From positions 64,008,755 to 64,072,754 of the forward strand of contig NC_057922.1 of the NCBI RefSeq assembly GCF_018873765.1: a stretch of 64,000 nucleotides of DNA. The letters run 5' to 3'. The position numbers and the translations under genes were made by a program. The stretch comes from Telopea speciosissima. Taxonomy: Eukaryota > Streptophyta > Magnoliopsida > Proteales > Proteaceae. Under the pieces are notes generated by a model. It worked only from the letters and a program-made list of their open reading frames with translations. It searched no databases and had not been told where the DNA came from. Shown piece after piece: positions 34,059-46,613 of the stretch. Position 1 is the first letter of the stretch. Every line of letters begins with the position of its first letter.

Positions 34059-34456
34059 TTGCCCAACCTAACCCTAGTTTTGGGATATAAACCCACCGCT
34101 CTACTACCCAATTTGGCTAATCCGATTCTGATTCTTGAAACTTTGGGTATGGTACGTTGGCTGAGTGGAAAACATTGTCCCTACTTTATTTTAGCATGTG
34201 ATAAAAGAGTCTTAACTAATCCACCAAATTTAAGCTCCATCAAACTCATGGATTTAGGTATTGATATCATATTGTCAATACACATCAATATCAACTACAT
34301 CTATGACCAATATCAATACGATATCAATACATATTGGCTCATACAATAAAAAAAATAAGTTTTCCTTTTATCAAAAATTATATTTATACTCGAATCGATG
34401 ATACAGACCAATACAGCCAACCAATATTGATGTCAATATTGATATACCGATGAGAA
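34059..34456. other. AT-rich region with ATATCAATA words
   Basis: The words ATATCAATA, CAATATTGAT and close variants recur between 34259 and 34445. No gene is recognised. Confidence 0.4.
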
Positions 34457-34656
34457 ATTATCCTTTCCAATTCCCTATAGCTCAGCAGTGTAGCAGTGCT
34501 AGTGTAGATGTCTGACGCGTGGCAGCTTAGACATCCAATTGTCCAAATTCATTGACTATTTTGAATTCAGATTGTTGGATGTCCAAACTATCACGTGTTG
34601 AACATCCACACTAACATTACCGCATTACCAAACTATAGGGAATTGAAGAGGATAAT
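34457..34656. mobile_element. MITE with about 80-bp terminal inverted repeats
   Basis: Left ATTATCCTTTCCAATTCCCT and the reverse complement of the right end, ATTATCCTCTTCAATTCCCT, continue to match through CTATAG, TAGTGT and GACATCCAA. No clean target duplication was found, so the superfamily is open. Confidence 0.65.
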
Positions 34657-36202
34657 AATCCCATGCCCATATCGATACACTGAACTAAAACCTAATAGGT
34701 GATAGGTCTATTACATAGATATTCTTCTTGGGGTGGTCCAACTAGAAAACCCACTCCCGAAAATTAAGGAAAATAATAATCTTTAGATAATTAAAAATTG
34801 TGTGGTCCTAATTGAATGACAAAAGGAATTTCGAATCAAATTGACCATACGAAGTTTGTTTCCTTAGATAGATGACACAACAAAGACTCTGGATAACTTG
34901 TAATTATGTGAATTAAATGCTCTGAACATTAATTATAATATTGTTCTTTTCTTTAGAAGTACACATGAATTAAACCATAAAGCCACACATAGCAGCAAAA
35001 ACTGAAAAGAGTTCCCTCACACTCAAAGTCATTTCCCCATCTTTTAGCTTTCCATGGTCAATGAACAAATCCAGGCATCTTGAAATGCACAACCCAATAG
35101 AAAACCATGCCCGTATGAAGTGAACCAGTAAATTTTTGTTTTTTCAAGTGAAAAGGTGGACACACGACCATGATGTATCAATATGGGTTGGTCATGAAGT
35201 GTTTTTATATGGGAGGTGATGTTCCTAGAAAGCACAAGATAAATATGAACTATTTGTTTTTATGTTTTTTTTTTTTTTTAAATCCAATCGTCTATTCTAA
35301 CTCAAAGTTGGAAGGATGCACATGAATGCAAGAATACCAGTGTATATATAAAAGAGGGTATTTGATTGAATTAGACTTCAAAATTTGACATGCGATTAAT
35401 TTAGATCATGTGTGTTCTTTATCCAACGGTCGGAATAGATATATCATTTGTCCACATGACATAATATATGCTAATTTAGATCATGTCCTCTTTATCCATG
35501 GGTCAGGATGGACATATCATCTATCCACATGGCATTATAGATGTTTTGTGACATTTAGAAAAACGACAAACCTTTTTGACAATAATAAACATCACATTTA
35601 TTTGTCTCAGAAAGTGTATAAGACTAGGAGTACGTGTCAGTTTCTAGCCTGAATCGGTTGGACCGATTGAAAAAAGTGAACCAAACCAAAAAGTTTTTGT
35701 TTGGGCTTTCAAGAATATGGAAGATATACCAAAACAGACCGGCCAAAACCGGGAAAACCAAATAAAAATTGAATAAAAAAAGTATATAGAAACATGTTTT
35801 TCTATTATTTTTAATGTGTGTAACACCGAACTGGTAACAACCTGATGATGGACCAATAGGAGCACAGTAAATCAACCCGATATAATGCCAAACCGGATTG
35901 AAACCAAACCCAAACTTTGTCATAACGGTTTGGTCAAATACGTACTAGACTAAAACCGGTTCAGCCTGACTCAAGTTGGACCAAACGGAGACTTTCGGAT
36001 CAAAAGCTCTTACAAAAAATATGATGAAAAATCTTTTGGTTTCCAATTTCATTTTTCTAGGGTTTCAATTGATTCCTATCAATTTCGATCCGATTGGAAA
36101 TGATATCAATGTAAACCAATTCCAGAGTTTAAAACTTGATCAAAATGTCTAAAGTGAAAGGGAAAAATATAAAATGAAATTAAGTTTTCCATTTTTATTT
36201 TA
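34657..36202. other. Intergenic; no gene recognised
   Basis: AT-rich. 35640-36000 has repeated CCGGTT/AACCGG and GGACCAAA words of the kind found in the hAT MITEs of this window, but I could not define ends. A poly-T run sits at 35266-35279. Confidence 0.35.
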
Positions 36203-36330
36203 GGACAGAGTTTCCCTCCACCCACGGTGAATGGGATTCTATTCACCGCAAAGTGGGAAAAACAAAAAAGGATATCGGAAGGATATTTTGAAACATACTA
36301 TAACCCTAGGATGGTGGGTGAACCACCCTT
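36203..36330. mobile_element. MITE fragment related to 61271-61414
   Basis: GGACAGAGTTTCCCTCCACC, CACGGTGAATGGGAT and ATATTTTGAAACATA..AACCCTAGGA align with the reverse complement of 61271-61414. The far end is eroded. Confidence 0.5.
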
Positions 36331-37422
36331 TATAGGTTTAGTCCTTTATTTTTTAATTTTTTTTCACTTGAAAGTTGATAGTGTTGACTCACTAAAGGCT
36401 ATTTTAATTAGTTGGTTCTTGAGTTGATGAAATGAGTTGAAAGTGGGAGTGTTGATTGCTGTGGTGGTAGAGGAGGTTTTCAACACTTGTGGTGATGGAA
36501 GCCTCTTTAAGACCTCAGGCAAACGGCAAACCCCAATTCTGATTCTTAGTGGTGGACGCAGCATTGATTTCTGTCCCCATAGGCGTGTCTCATATAGTAG
36601 GAGTAGAAGCCCCCACCCAGTGGGCATTTGCACAACATTTCATTGGTGCGAACTACTAAGAAGATTTAAAGATGATTTATTCCTTCCAAAATGCTCTTTT
36701 CTATGGGCTGTTTTGGTCACAATTCTATTGCAAGGGCGGCTTAAGCTTACAATCATTTTCAGGCCAAGCTTTGAGAAAAGATTTCCCACTTTACTTTCTG
36801 ATTTGTTCTGTTTCCCTGAGTCAAAAACTTTAATAATCGAAATGGAGAATGGAAAAAACCTCTTTCTCTTTGTGAGAGTCAGAACTTTTTCCTAGCTTTA
36901 ACCTTTCATTTTCCACCAAAGTCAAGGACGATTCTTTGAGTACTGGGATAAAGTCAAGGACGACTCTTTTAACTTCAGGGATTTGAACGGCTAACCATGA
37001 TTATTTTGCCTTGTATTGTTTATCTATTTCATTTGATCTTCCTTTTTTTTTGTTTCTTCATAAAATTCGTTTTGCTCTTCATTCTTTAGTGTGAGGGAGG
37101 AGAGAATTGACAATCGAAGAAGGGAATGATCATTTCCACCCCCATTCTCACCCTTTAGGAAAAAAAAAAGAGCCACTATTATTAAAACGGTGAAACTTTA
37201 TTGTCACAAAAAGATCTACCAATGTTTTTTTCAAATAGCACAAGACATCTATTTTGTCATGTGAACATATGATATGTTCATTTCGACCATTGTATAGAAG
37301 AAAAAAAAGGTGTCAAATTTTGAAGTCTAATTCAACCAAATACCCTCTTTTGTATTCGCATCTATGAAGAGAGAATCTTTTCATCCATGTAATCTGACCA
37401 TCTATTGGAATGAACAAAGGCA
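36331..37422. other. Intergenic; no gene recognised
   Basis: Plus frame 36437-36895 (152 codons) resembles no family I know and lacks gene context. The tandem phrase AAGTCAAGGACGA occurs twice near 36920 and 36952. Confidence 0.35.
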
Positions 37423-37430
37423 TTTTGGAT

Positions 37431-38038
37431 TAGAGATGTAAACGGATCGAATTCGGTCGGATAGTGGCATTTTCATATTCGTATCCGTTAATACTCTGAC
37501 AGATTCAGATAATATCCTATTGGTTTTCGGACGGATTTGGATAGTTTTCGGATAGTGACTTTTTAAATACGGATTCTCCTAAATGGATATGAAAGCGGAT
37601 CAAATACGAATTTTCGACTATCCGTTGACATCTTTACCATTTTTATTTATGATGAGGGTTAGGGTTGAGACTTGAGAGTTCAATAATTACCCTTTCTTCT
37701 ACTCTTTTTAGTCTTTGATTTTCTCACATAGATATGTGATTTCATGTATCACATTGTATAAAACAATATATATAAACCAATAAGGTAACTTAAAAAGATA
37801 AACGAACACAAAGATATGTTTCAGATACCAATAAGGTAACTTAAACAGATAAACGGACACAAAGATATGTTTCAGATATTTTATTACCATCGGGATTGCT
37901 AAACGAATCGGATGATAATCGGTCAGATAGGGGGATTATCATATTCGTATCCGATTAGTTTCGGATGGATTCGGATTCTCCTAAATGGATACGAACACGA
38001 ATCGAATACGAATTTTCGAATATCCGTTTACATCTCTA
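37431..38038. mobile_element. hAT-type MITE (608 bp)
   Basis: Perfect inverted ends: TAGAGATGTAAACGGAT and ATCCGTTTACATCTCTA. The 8-bp duplications TTTTGGAT (37423-37430) and TTTTGGAC (38039-38046) differ at the last base. The interior has TCGGAT/ATCCGA repeated words and a 51-bp tandem duplication. Confidence 0.85.
37777..37878. repeat. 51-bp tandem duplication inside the MITE
   Basis: Units 37777-37827 and 37828-37878, each beginning CCAATAAGGTAACTTAAA and ending TTTCAGATA, differ at about two bases. Confidence 0.85.
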
Positions 38039-38431
38039 TTTTGGACCTTCAATAATAAGGGGCGGGAGTTGATGATGGCATTCACTCTTTCATGAGTCCA
38101 ATCATAATGTTAAATCATCTCTTCACTGATGGTGAAAGAAACCAAATTCAAAAATAAAAGCGACCCCTCCCCCCAAAATAAACTAGGCCTATAATGAACA
38201 ATGAAGATGTTGAACCCCCCCCCCCCCAAAAAAAAAAAAAAGAATATGTTGGATTAATTGCGCTAAAGTTATAGGCACGTCGTGGCAAGATCATAGATCA
38301 ATTCCTTGATAGATTTTGTGTGTTCATCAAACCCAATTTACTAATTATGTAATAATTAATTTGCATGATCAAGTGATTGGTTTGTCCTTAGGTTTATAGT
38401 TAAAATTTTTTATTGCTTGGGACAAAGTTGT

Positions 38432-40541
38432 TGTTAGGGTTTAGGGTTTAAGCACAAGGTTGCTTAATGCATTACACCCTAGGTATCTAGTTTGGAATAC
38501 CCAGACTGCTGCCTCCAGCTAGTATATATAGGAAAACTAGGGTTTAGGTCAGATGGGCTAATTATTAGATTGCCCCTCACAGCCTGGGCATTAATATAAG
38601 TAGGATTATATTAGAACATATAAAGGGATATTACATAAATACCCTTACAATCTCCTCCTATGTTCTACATATATCCATTACACATGTATAGGAACCATTG
38701 TTCAATCAGTAATTGAATCAATATAAATTGAATATCAATAATCCAATAAATCAAAAAAGAAATAAGTAAACTTCAAGAAATAAAACTAGGGTTTTAGATC
38801 AAAACTAAACCCAACAATAAATCCGAAGTTCCACATGCAAGTGGCTAAACCAAAAGAAATAGTCAAAAGGAAAAGTCCTTGCAATCCATGTGACTTTACT
38901 CATCAAGTAAGTCATCCTCATCGAGATCCATATTCAACCGTTCTCCTCCATCTTCGCCATTCCCTGTAATTTGTCAAATATGAATTTCATAAGATATTAT
39001 GAATTCAATCATTTGCACAATAGTATCTAGTTCAACAATAAGAACTTAGTACATTTCATATATGGCTGAAGGTAAATCAAAAAACAATAAGCATCATCAT
39101 CAAGTTTCTTTACAAGAACTCGATCCTATATAGTCTCTATCATAAGGACCATACCATGTTTCCATTTGGAATACTGTATTCGTCATATCAGTCATAGATT
39201 TATATTGTATCATCAAATTTGGAATGGTACACCATACTATGAAAGACATGTCATCAAATTTGGAATGACATAAAGACTAGCACAATATCATTGAAACATA
39301 TCAGACATTTTTCATATTCCTTTGTGGAATAACAAAGTAAGGAGACTTCACATGAAAATTTGCTACACCATCAAGTTTGGAATGGTTTCACAAACCCCCA
39401 TACTGAGTAACCTAACTAAGTTATCTGAAACATGTAAACTGTCCTGAATGCTTACCAAGGCTAGATGAGATTCGAATAATTCAAAATAATATTAGGTTAG
39501 GTTAAGACCTGACTAAATGGTCTTTAACCCCATCTCCCCTGTAGTTTTGAATGTTCGATCTTTGTTCAATCCCTTTGTAAGGGCATCTGCCGTATTAACC
39601 TTCGATCTCACATCAATCAAAGTGATAATCCCTTGTTCTGTTCTATAATTCAGCATGGCCTGTTTCAGCCTGATGTGTCTTCTCTTACCATTAAAGAGTG
39701 AGTTATTCACAATCGTCTTTGTTGCTTGATTATCACAGAATATAGATATAGAGTTTAACTTCAAAGTCCTCAATGAAATATCCATGATCAGATCCTTTAT
39801 CCACTCTGCTTCATCTCCCGCAGAAGCTAGAGCATAAAGTTTCGATTCCATAAATGATAGAGCAATACTAGTCTGTCTTTTGGATTTCCATGCTACAGCT
39901 GCTCCTCCTAGTGTAAATACATAACCACTGGTGGATCTGCTGTCTCCCAAATCTGAGCACCAAGATGCATCAGAATATCCTTCCAAAGTTGGAGGATGTC
40001 CATTATAACATAAAGCATAACCTTGAGTACCCTTAAGGTATCTCATCAGCCTCGAAAGGACATCCCAATGCTCTTTTCCAGGATTACTAGTGAAACGACT
40101 CAGCATGCCTACCGTAAAGGCTATGTCTGGCCTAGTGCAACTCATTGCATACATGAGACTACCAATCAGTTTAGAATAATCTAACTGATTCACGGTGTCA
40201 CCTGTGTTAGGTTTCAACCGTTTGTTGTAGTCATAGGGTGTCTCAATCAGTTTACAATCACTGTATCCCCAACTAGAAAGTAGCTTCTTAATGTAATGAG
40301 TCTGACTAAGGATGATCCCTTGCTCACTGAAGCTTACTCTCATTCCAAGAATGGCTTAAAGCATTACACCCTGGGTATCTAGTTTGGAATACCCAGACTG
40401 CTGCCTCCAACTAGTATATATAGGAAAACTAAGGTTTAAGTCAGATGGGCTAATTACTAGATTGCCCCTCACAGCCTGGGCATTAATACAAGTAGGATTA
40501 TATTAGAACATATAAAAGGATATTACATAAATACCCTTACA
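38432..40541 (-). mobile_element. Copia element 2A: internally deleted copy (2.1 kb)
   Basis: A complete LTR (38432-38649) and a truncated LTR (about 40354-40541) are flanked by perfect 5-bp duplication GTTGT (38427-38431 and 40542-40546). Between them is only the end of reverse transcriptase plus RNase H and the 3' non-coding region. Compared with element 2B, homology in pol stops after CCAAGAATGG and jumps straight into the 5' LTR. The rest of pol, gag, the primer site and about 30 bp of LTR are therefore gone. Confidence 0.88.
39513..40343 (-). pseudogene. Copia element 2A: RT tail and RNase H
   Basis: A single open frame of 276 codons without stops: [38 protein letters not shown], the RNase H blocks [33 protein letters not shown] and [10 protein letters not shown]. 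It has no catalytic RT domain. The matching region of element 2B has frameshifts here, so this copy preserves the RNase H frame better. Confidence 0.88.
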
Positions 40542-40546
40542 GTTGT

Positions 40547-41249
40547 GCATTCTATTTATATGGCTGTCATACTGTACATTAGAATGTGCTCTAACTGGTA
40601 GAAGTATAACTAAACTAGGCCTATAATGAGCAATGAAGATGTTGAACCCAAAAAAAACAAAAGAACAATGAAGATGCATGATCAACTCCATTCGGTGGCT
40701 TTATGATCTCTGTGTGAATGAAGCTACTGGTTGTACGCACTCCCCTCATCAGTAAAATCCCCGTTTACCAAAAAAATACTGTACATTCTTAGGAATGGAG
40801 ATTCCAGGCACAAGTGTAAATGTGTGCATATTCAACTAGATCACATGAGAATTTTGAATGGATTATTGTTAGTTGTTTAAGAACAATTTTTTTAGGGTGG
40901 AGGGTGGAGGGTGGAGGGGAGAAAGAACAAGCTTTATATCAATGCTAAGTACATGTGAATGATATAGATGCTCAATTAGGAATCTGCTTTTCTGTATGAC
41001 GGTGTACCCAACCTTTTTCCTTAAATAATTATTTCATATATACATTATAGATAACATTTTTGTTTCCATTCAATGGTTCTGATTTTTTTTATAACGAAGT
41101 TACAATGGACCAAGTGGTGATTCTAATAAATTCTATGTTTGTAGGTCCATTATGCAATATAATAAAATGAAGAGCTTTAAGTGTTATTTCTATCTCTAGG
41201 TGTTCTTATGTATGAATATCTTTATTTAAAACATTAACATACATCGAGA
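40547..41249. other. Spacer between copia elements 2A and 2B
   Basis: Non-coding, AT-rich; GGGTGGAGGGTGGAGGGTGGAGGG near 40895 is a short G-rich microrepeat. No gene. Confidence 0.4.
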
Positions 41250-41573
41250 TAAGGGTGTCAAAATCAAACCGAAACCATTTACTGAAATAGAATCGAATCG
41301 TTTAAATCAAAACTATGAAACCGTTTAATAAATGGTTCGATTATGGCTTCAAATATGAGACCGTTTAATTAAACGATTAAACCGAACCGGATCATTTAAC
41401 TGAATAAACTGTTTAACACTCTTAAATGTACATAAATATGCCAAAATCAAATAAAACTGTTTACTTAAAACGAATCAGTTAAAATCGAAACCGTAAAAAT
41501 GTTAAATAAATAGTTTGATTAATGTTTTAAATTGAGACTATTTAATTAAACGGTTTAACCAAAATCGGACCTG
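41250..41573. mobile_element. hAT-type MITE fragment
   Basis: The left end TAAGGGTGTCAAAATCAAAC matches the MITE at 28537. The interior repeats CCGTTTAAT/AAACGGTTTA and seems to hold two partial copies. No matching right end or target duplication. Confidence 0.5.
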
Positions 41574-41692
41574 GGATACCCAAGTGACTTGCAAAGAGTT
41601 AGGTGTCAATTCTATCTCTAGGTCCTTATGTCTCTCCAGACCGAATTTCCAGACCATCATTCTCTCCCTCTTCTACTTTTTGGGGAGTTTCT

Positions 41693-41910
41693 TGTTAGGG
41701 TTAGGGTTTTAAGCACAAAGTTGCTTAAAGCATTACACCCTGAGTATCTAGTTTGGAATACCCAGACTGCTGCCTCCAGCTAGTATATATAGGAAAACTA
41801 GGGTTTAGGTCAGATGGGCTAATTACTAAATTGCCCCTCACAGCCTGGGCATTAATACAAGTAGGATTATATTAGAACATATAAAGGGATATTACATAAA
41901 TACCCTTACA
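41693..41910 (-). repeat. 3' LTR of copia element 2B
   Basis: 218 bp, near-identical to 47558-47775 and to 38432-38649 of element 2A. Confidence 0.92.
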
Positions 41911-42771
41911 ATCTCCTCCTATGTTCTACATATATCCATTACACATGTATAGAAACCATTGTTCAATCAGTAATTGAATCAATATAAATTGAATATCAAT
42001 AATCCAATAAATCAAAAAAGAAATAAGTAAACTTCAAGAAATAAAACAAAGGTTTTAGATCAAAACTAAACCCAACAATAAATCCGAAGTTCCACATGCA
42101 AGTGGCTAAACCAAAAGAAATAGTCAAAAGGAAAAGTCCTTGCAATCCATGTGACTTTACTCATCAAGTAAGTCATCCTCATCGAGATCCATATTCAACC
42201 GTTCTCCTCCATCTTCGCCATTCTCTGTAATTTGTCAAATATGAATTTCATAAGATATTATGAATTCAATCATTTGCACAATAGTATCTAGTTCAACAAT
42301 AAGAACTTAGTACATTTCATATATGGTGAAGGTAAATCAAAAAACAATAAGCATCATCATCAAGTTTCTTTACAAGAACTCGATCCTATATAGTCTCTAT
42401 CATAAGGACCATACCATGTTTCCATTTGGAATATCGTATTCGTCATATCGTCATAGATTTATGTTGTATCATCAAATTTGGAATGGTACACCATACTATG
42501 AAAGACATGTCATCAAATTTGGAATGACATAAAGACTAGCACAATATCATTGAAACATATCAGACATTTTTCATATTCCTTTGTGGAATAACAAAGTAAG
42601 GAGACTTCACATGAAAATTTGCTACACCATCAAGTTTGGAATGGTTTCACAAACCCCCATACTTAGTAACCTAACTAAGTTATCTCGAAACATGTAAATG
42701 TCCCGAATGCTTACCAAGGCTAGATGAGATTCGAATAATTCAAAATAATATTGGGTTAGGTTAAGACCTGA
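41911..42771 (-). other. Long 3' non-coding region of copia element 2B
   Basis: About 860 bp between the RNase H stop and the 3' LTR, conserved with element 2A (38650-39512). The phrase CATCAAATTTGGAATG occurs near 42470 and 42510, and CATCAAGTTTGGAATGG near 42628, with partial copies nearby. Confidence 0.7.
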
Positions 42772-43240
42772 CTAAATGATCTTTAACCCCATCTCTCCTG
42801 TAGTTTTGAATGTTCGATCTTTGTTCAATCCCTTTGTAAGGGCATCTGCCGTATTATCCTTCGATCTCACATCAATCAAAGTGATAATCCCTTGTTCTGT
42901 TCTATAATTCAGCATAGCCTGTTTCAGCCTGATGTGTCTCCTCTTACCATTAAAGAATGAGTTATTCACAATCGTCTTGGTTGCTTGATTATCACAGAAT
43001 ATAGATATAGAGTTTAACTTAAAACTCCTCAATGGAATATCCATGATCAGATCCTTTATCCACTCTGCTTCATCTCCCGCAGAAGCTAGAGCATAAAGTT
43101 CCGATTCCATAGATGACAGAGCAATACTAGTCTGTCTTTTGGATTTCCATGCTACTTGCTCCTCCTAGTGTAAATACATAACCACTGGTGGATCTGCTTG
43201 TCTCCCAAATCCGAGCACCAAGATGCATCGAATATCCTTC
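42772..43240 (-). pseudogene. Copia element 2B: RNase H
   Basis: The frame is broken twice near 43120-43240: the GYSDASW block reads GYSMHLGARIW here, and the chain is cut before SSME. The remainder (43110-42772) is open with [13 protein letters not shown] and [11 protein letters not shown]. Confidence 0.82.
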
Positions 43241-44236
43241 CAAAGTTGGAGGATGTCCATTATAACATAAAGCATAACCTTGAGTACCCTTAAGGTATCT
43301 CATCAGCCTCGATAGGGCATCCCAATGCTCTTTTCCAGGATTACTAGTGAAACGACTCAGCATGCCTACCGTAAAGGCTATGTCTGGCCTAGTACAACTC
43401 ATTGCATACATGAGACTACCAATCAGTTTAGAATAATCTAACTGATTCACGATGTCACCTGTGTTAGGTTTCAACCGTTTGTTATAGTCATAGGGTGTCT
43501 CAATCGGTTTACAATCACTGTATCCCCAACTAGAAAGTAGCTTCTCAATGTAATGAGTCTGACTAAGGGTGATCCCTTGCTCATTGAAGCTTACTCTCAT
43601 CCCAAGAATGGTGTCTACCACACCAAGATCTTTCATGTCGAATTCTTTGGACAAGATTTCTTTAATGTCACTCACTACAGAGAGATCAGAACCTAGAATC
43701 AACATGTCGTCTACATACAAGCAAATAATCGCGACCTTGTTTGACTCAGACAAAAAATAAAGGCACTTATCCGAGTTGCTGGTTTGAAAACCAAAGCTCT
43801 TTACTGTCTTGTCAAACTTCTCATGCCACAATTTAGGTGCTTGTTTAAGACCATAGAGAGATTTGTTTAATTTACAAACTCTTTTTTCAGAACCTTCCAT
43901 GACAAACCCTTCAGGTTGGTTCATGTAGATTTCTTCTGTTAGGTCTCCATTAAGGAAAGCCGTTTTTACATCCATTTGATACACAACATAGTGCTCAATA
44001 GATGCTATGGCAAGAAGAATCCTTATTGTTGCCAAATGGCAGACCGGGGAGTAGATGTCAAAATAATCTATCCCTCTCACCTGTTTATAGCCCTTAGCTA
44101 CTAATCGTGCTTTATACCTGGCTATAGACCCATCCGGATTAAGTTTCTTCTTCAGTACCCACTTACACCCTATTGTCTTGGCCCCTCTAGGCAGATCAAC
44201 AAGGTGCCAGGTCTCATTCTGCATTAAAGAGTTCAT
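43241..44236 (-). pseudogene. Copia element 2B: reverse transcriptase
   Basis: Frame 44236-43127. Blocks: MNSLMQNETWHLVDLPRGAK, RYKARLVAKGYKQVRGIDY, YQMDVKTAFLNGDLTEEIYM, SLYGLKQAPKLWHEKFD, catalytic CLYVDDMLILG and LGVVDTILGMRV. The catalytic core is intact, but the flanking integrase and RNase H parts are frameshifted. Confidence 0.88.
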
Positions 44237-45897
44237 TTCCTCATCAATGGCTTCTTTTCATAACAGGGAGTCCCTAGATCTCATCGCTTCCTTATAGGTG
44301 GATGGATCAGCCTCTAAATGGTAGGTCACAAAATCCTCACCAAAATTCTTGGGTACTCGATCTCTAGTAGATACTCTTCTAGATTCGATTCAAAGAGCAT
44401 TGTGGGAGTAGTGTCGAAACAATTGGTTCGATTTCAAAGGTGATTCTCAGAACCACTTGATCAAACCAGGCAAGGTCAGGCCTTTATCTCTAAGGAATTT
44501 ATCCTCAAAGAATATAGCATCCCTAGATTCTATCACCACATTGGTTGATAGATCCAAAAACCGATTTGCAAAGATCGTCTTTCGCACAACCTAGATATAC
44601 ACAAGTGTTTGTTCTAGTTCCCACCTTAGGTCTCCTAGGGTCTTGTATCCTAACATAAGCTATACAGCCCCAAACCTTAAGAGTGTCATATCTACAGGAT
44701 GATTATGCCATAGTTCATAAGGTGTAGAAGTCGGTTTTGAATGTGGTAGTCTATTTAGAATGTGATTTGCGATCAACACTGCTTCTCCCCAATAGCAAGA
44801 GGGCATACCATGCCAATAACATGGAGTTTAACATCTCTGTTAACGTCTGTTCTTTCTTTCAAGCTATGCCATTTGATTGAGGTGAGTAAGGAGCATGAGT
44901 TTCAAGGATTATGCTGCAGAGGCACGAATTCCTTGAACTCTGTCAATTTGTATTCTCCTCCCCTATCACTTCTAAATCTTTTAATTTTCAAGTTCAACTG
45001 ATTTTCTACCCTATTCTTGAAAATTTTAAATTTTTCAAAAGCTTCATCTTTAGATTTTAACAGGTATAAATGACAGTATCTAAAAAAATCGTCTATAAAT
45101 GTTATCAAATACTTCCGACCTCCTCTAGTTGTGTAGCTTTTAAAGTCACAAATGTCAGAATGTATAAGTTCAAGAAGTTGAGTGTTCCTAGAAACCGGTC
45201 TGACCGGTTTTCTAGTTATTTTAGTTTGAGCACACACTTCACATCCGTTAAATCTAATTGAAGTGTCTAATGGTAAATTATGAGTTTTAGCTAGTTTGAG
45301 CATTTTCCTATAGTTCACATGTCCTAACCTACAATGTAGTATTTTGGGAACAAGTGAATTATGGTTAACCTGGTTTATTGTCTCATTAGCTAAACTCAAC
45401 CTAAACATACCATTCAAATTATAAGCACATCCAAAATAAAAGGAGTTAACAGACAATGTTACTCTACCACTACTAAAAGTAATAGACATGCCAGCATCAA
45501 GCAAAATTCCAATGGAAATTAAATTCTTTTCAAAACCAGGAAAGATTTTAACATTTTTCAAAGTTAATATTTTACCTGATGATAGAACCAGGTTCGCTGT
45601 CCCTTGTTGAGCCACTTCCACGACGTCTCCATTTGCAACAATGACAGTCTCTGCTACTTGAACAACATCAGTGAGCAGGTCCTTGCTATTGCAAACATGA
45701 CAAGTCGCTCCAGAGTCTAACCACCAATCTAAAGATGTACTGGCCAACCCCTTACCCTTGCCAACCATGGCAACAAAGTTAGTAGGCTCAGTCTTGTCCA
45801 CCAGCATGTGAACTGCCTTCTGTGGTGTGTCAGTGTTCCCTTTCTTAGGACCCCTACACTCAGATGCATAGTGACCCCACTTTCCACGATTCGGCAC
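44237..45897 (-). pseudogene. Copia element 2B: protease and integrase
   Basis: Frame 45897-44902 starts in the zinc knuckle (GKWGHYASEC; the preceding Cys codon is changed to Arg and the frame shifts just upstream). It continues to protease WWLDSGATCHVC and then integrase (CRLGHVNYRKM...CEVCAQTKI, LIHSDICDF, LITFIDDFFRY, RSDRGGEYK). Downstream of 44902 the integrase C-terminal part is broken by several stops, down to about 44240. Confidence 0.85.
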
Positions 45898-46613
45898 TTG
45901 TCCCTCTTTTTAAAATTAGTCTTTTTGGCCTCCAACTGTTGGGGTTCTTTCTTAGGTGGCTTGGACTGCCTAGGATATTTCTTGGGTTGTGAAACCAAAT
46001 TGGCAGATGCCTGTTGTTGTTTCACCATCTCCAAGTTATTCCTGGCTCTGTTCTCATCTTCGATTCTAATGAACCGCTTGAGATCATCCAGCCCCACTTG
46101 TGTTTTCTTTTCGTGCATCTCGTTTTAAAGGAATGCCAGGTAGAGGGTAACTTAAAGATAATTGCACCCACTAAGAATGCATCAACAACGGGGATGTTTT
46201 CTTGGTTCAATTTTGTTCTCAAGTTCTCAAAGTCTGTTACTTGTGGAAGTATCTCCTTATCTTCTTGAAACTTGAAGTCCATAAACTTGTCAACCAAGTG
46301 AGTTTTTGATAGGTCCTCCTCCTTTTTGAATTGGGCTTCTAGGTTTTCCCAAATCTCTTTTGCGTCTCATATTTACTATAGGTCTCTCGACCTATCGACA
46401 GTGCGAGTTCAATAGGTAGTCTTTGCAAAAGTCTTCGTCACTTATCCATTGGGCTTGATTAGGTCCGTACAATCGAGAAAATTTATTTACTACAGTGTAG
46501 AAAATATTGAGGTACTTCAGTCCAAACTGAGTCCTCCTTTTCCAAGAACTGAACTCAGAGCCACTAAAGCTTTCCAATTTGATCATCTCAATTGGAACAG
46601 CATGTTTCTCCAT
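45729..46613 (-). pseudogene. Copia element 2B: gag
   Basis: Start MEKHAVPIEMIKLESFSGSE, with the FSSWKRRTQF block. A break near 46392 is followed by frames with VDKFMDFKFQEDKEILPQV and RIEDENRARNNLEMVKQQ, then a Lys/Pro-rich stretch leading to the zinc knuckle. At least two frameshifts. Confidence 0.8.

Noticed and set aside
34140..34200. tRNA-like stretch GGTACGTTGGCTGAGTGG
   Set aside because: Resembles the D-arm of a tRNA-Ser or Leu but no anticodon or T-arm follows.
36437..36895. 152-codon plus-strand frame as a gene
   Set aside because: No family resemblance, no splice or promoter context, and it lies in repeat-rich intergenic DNA.
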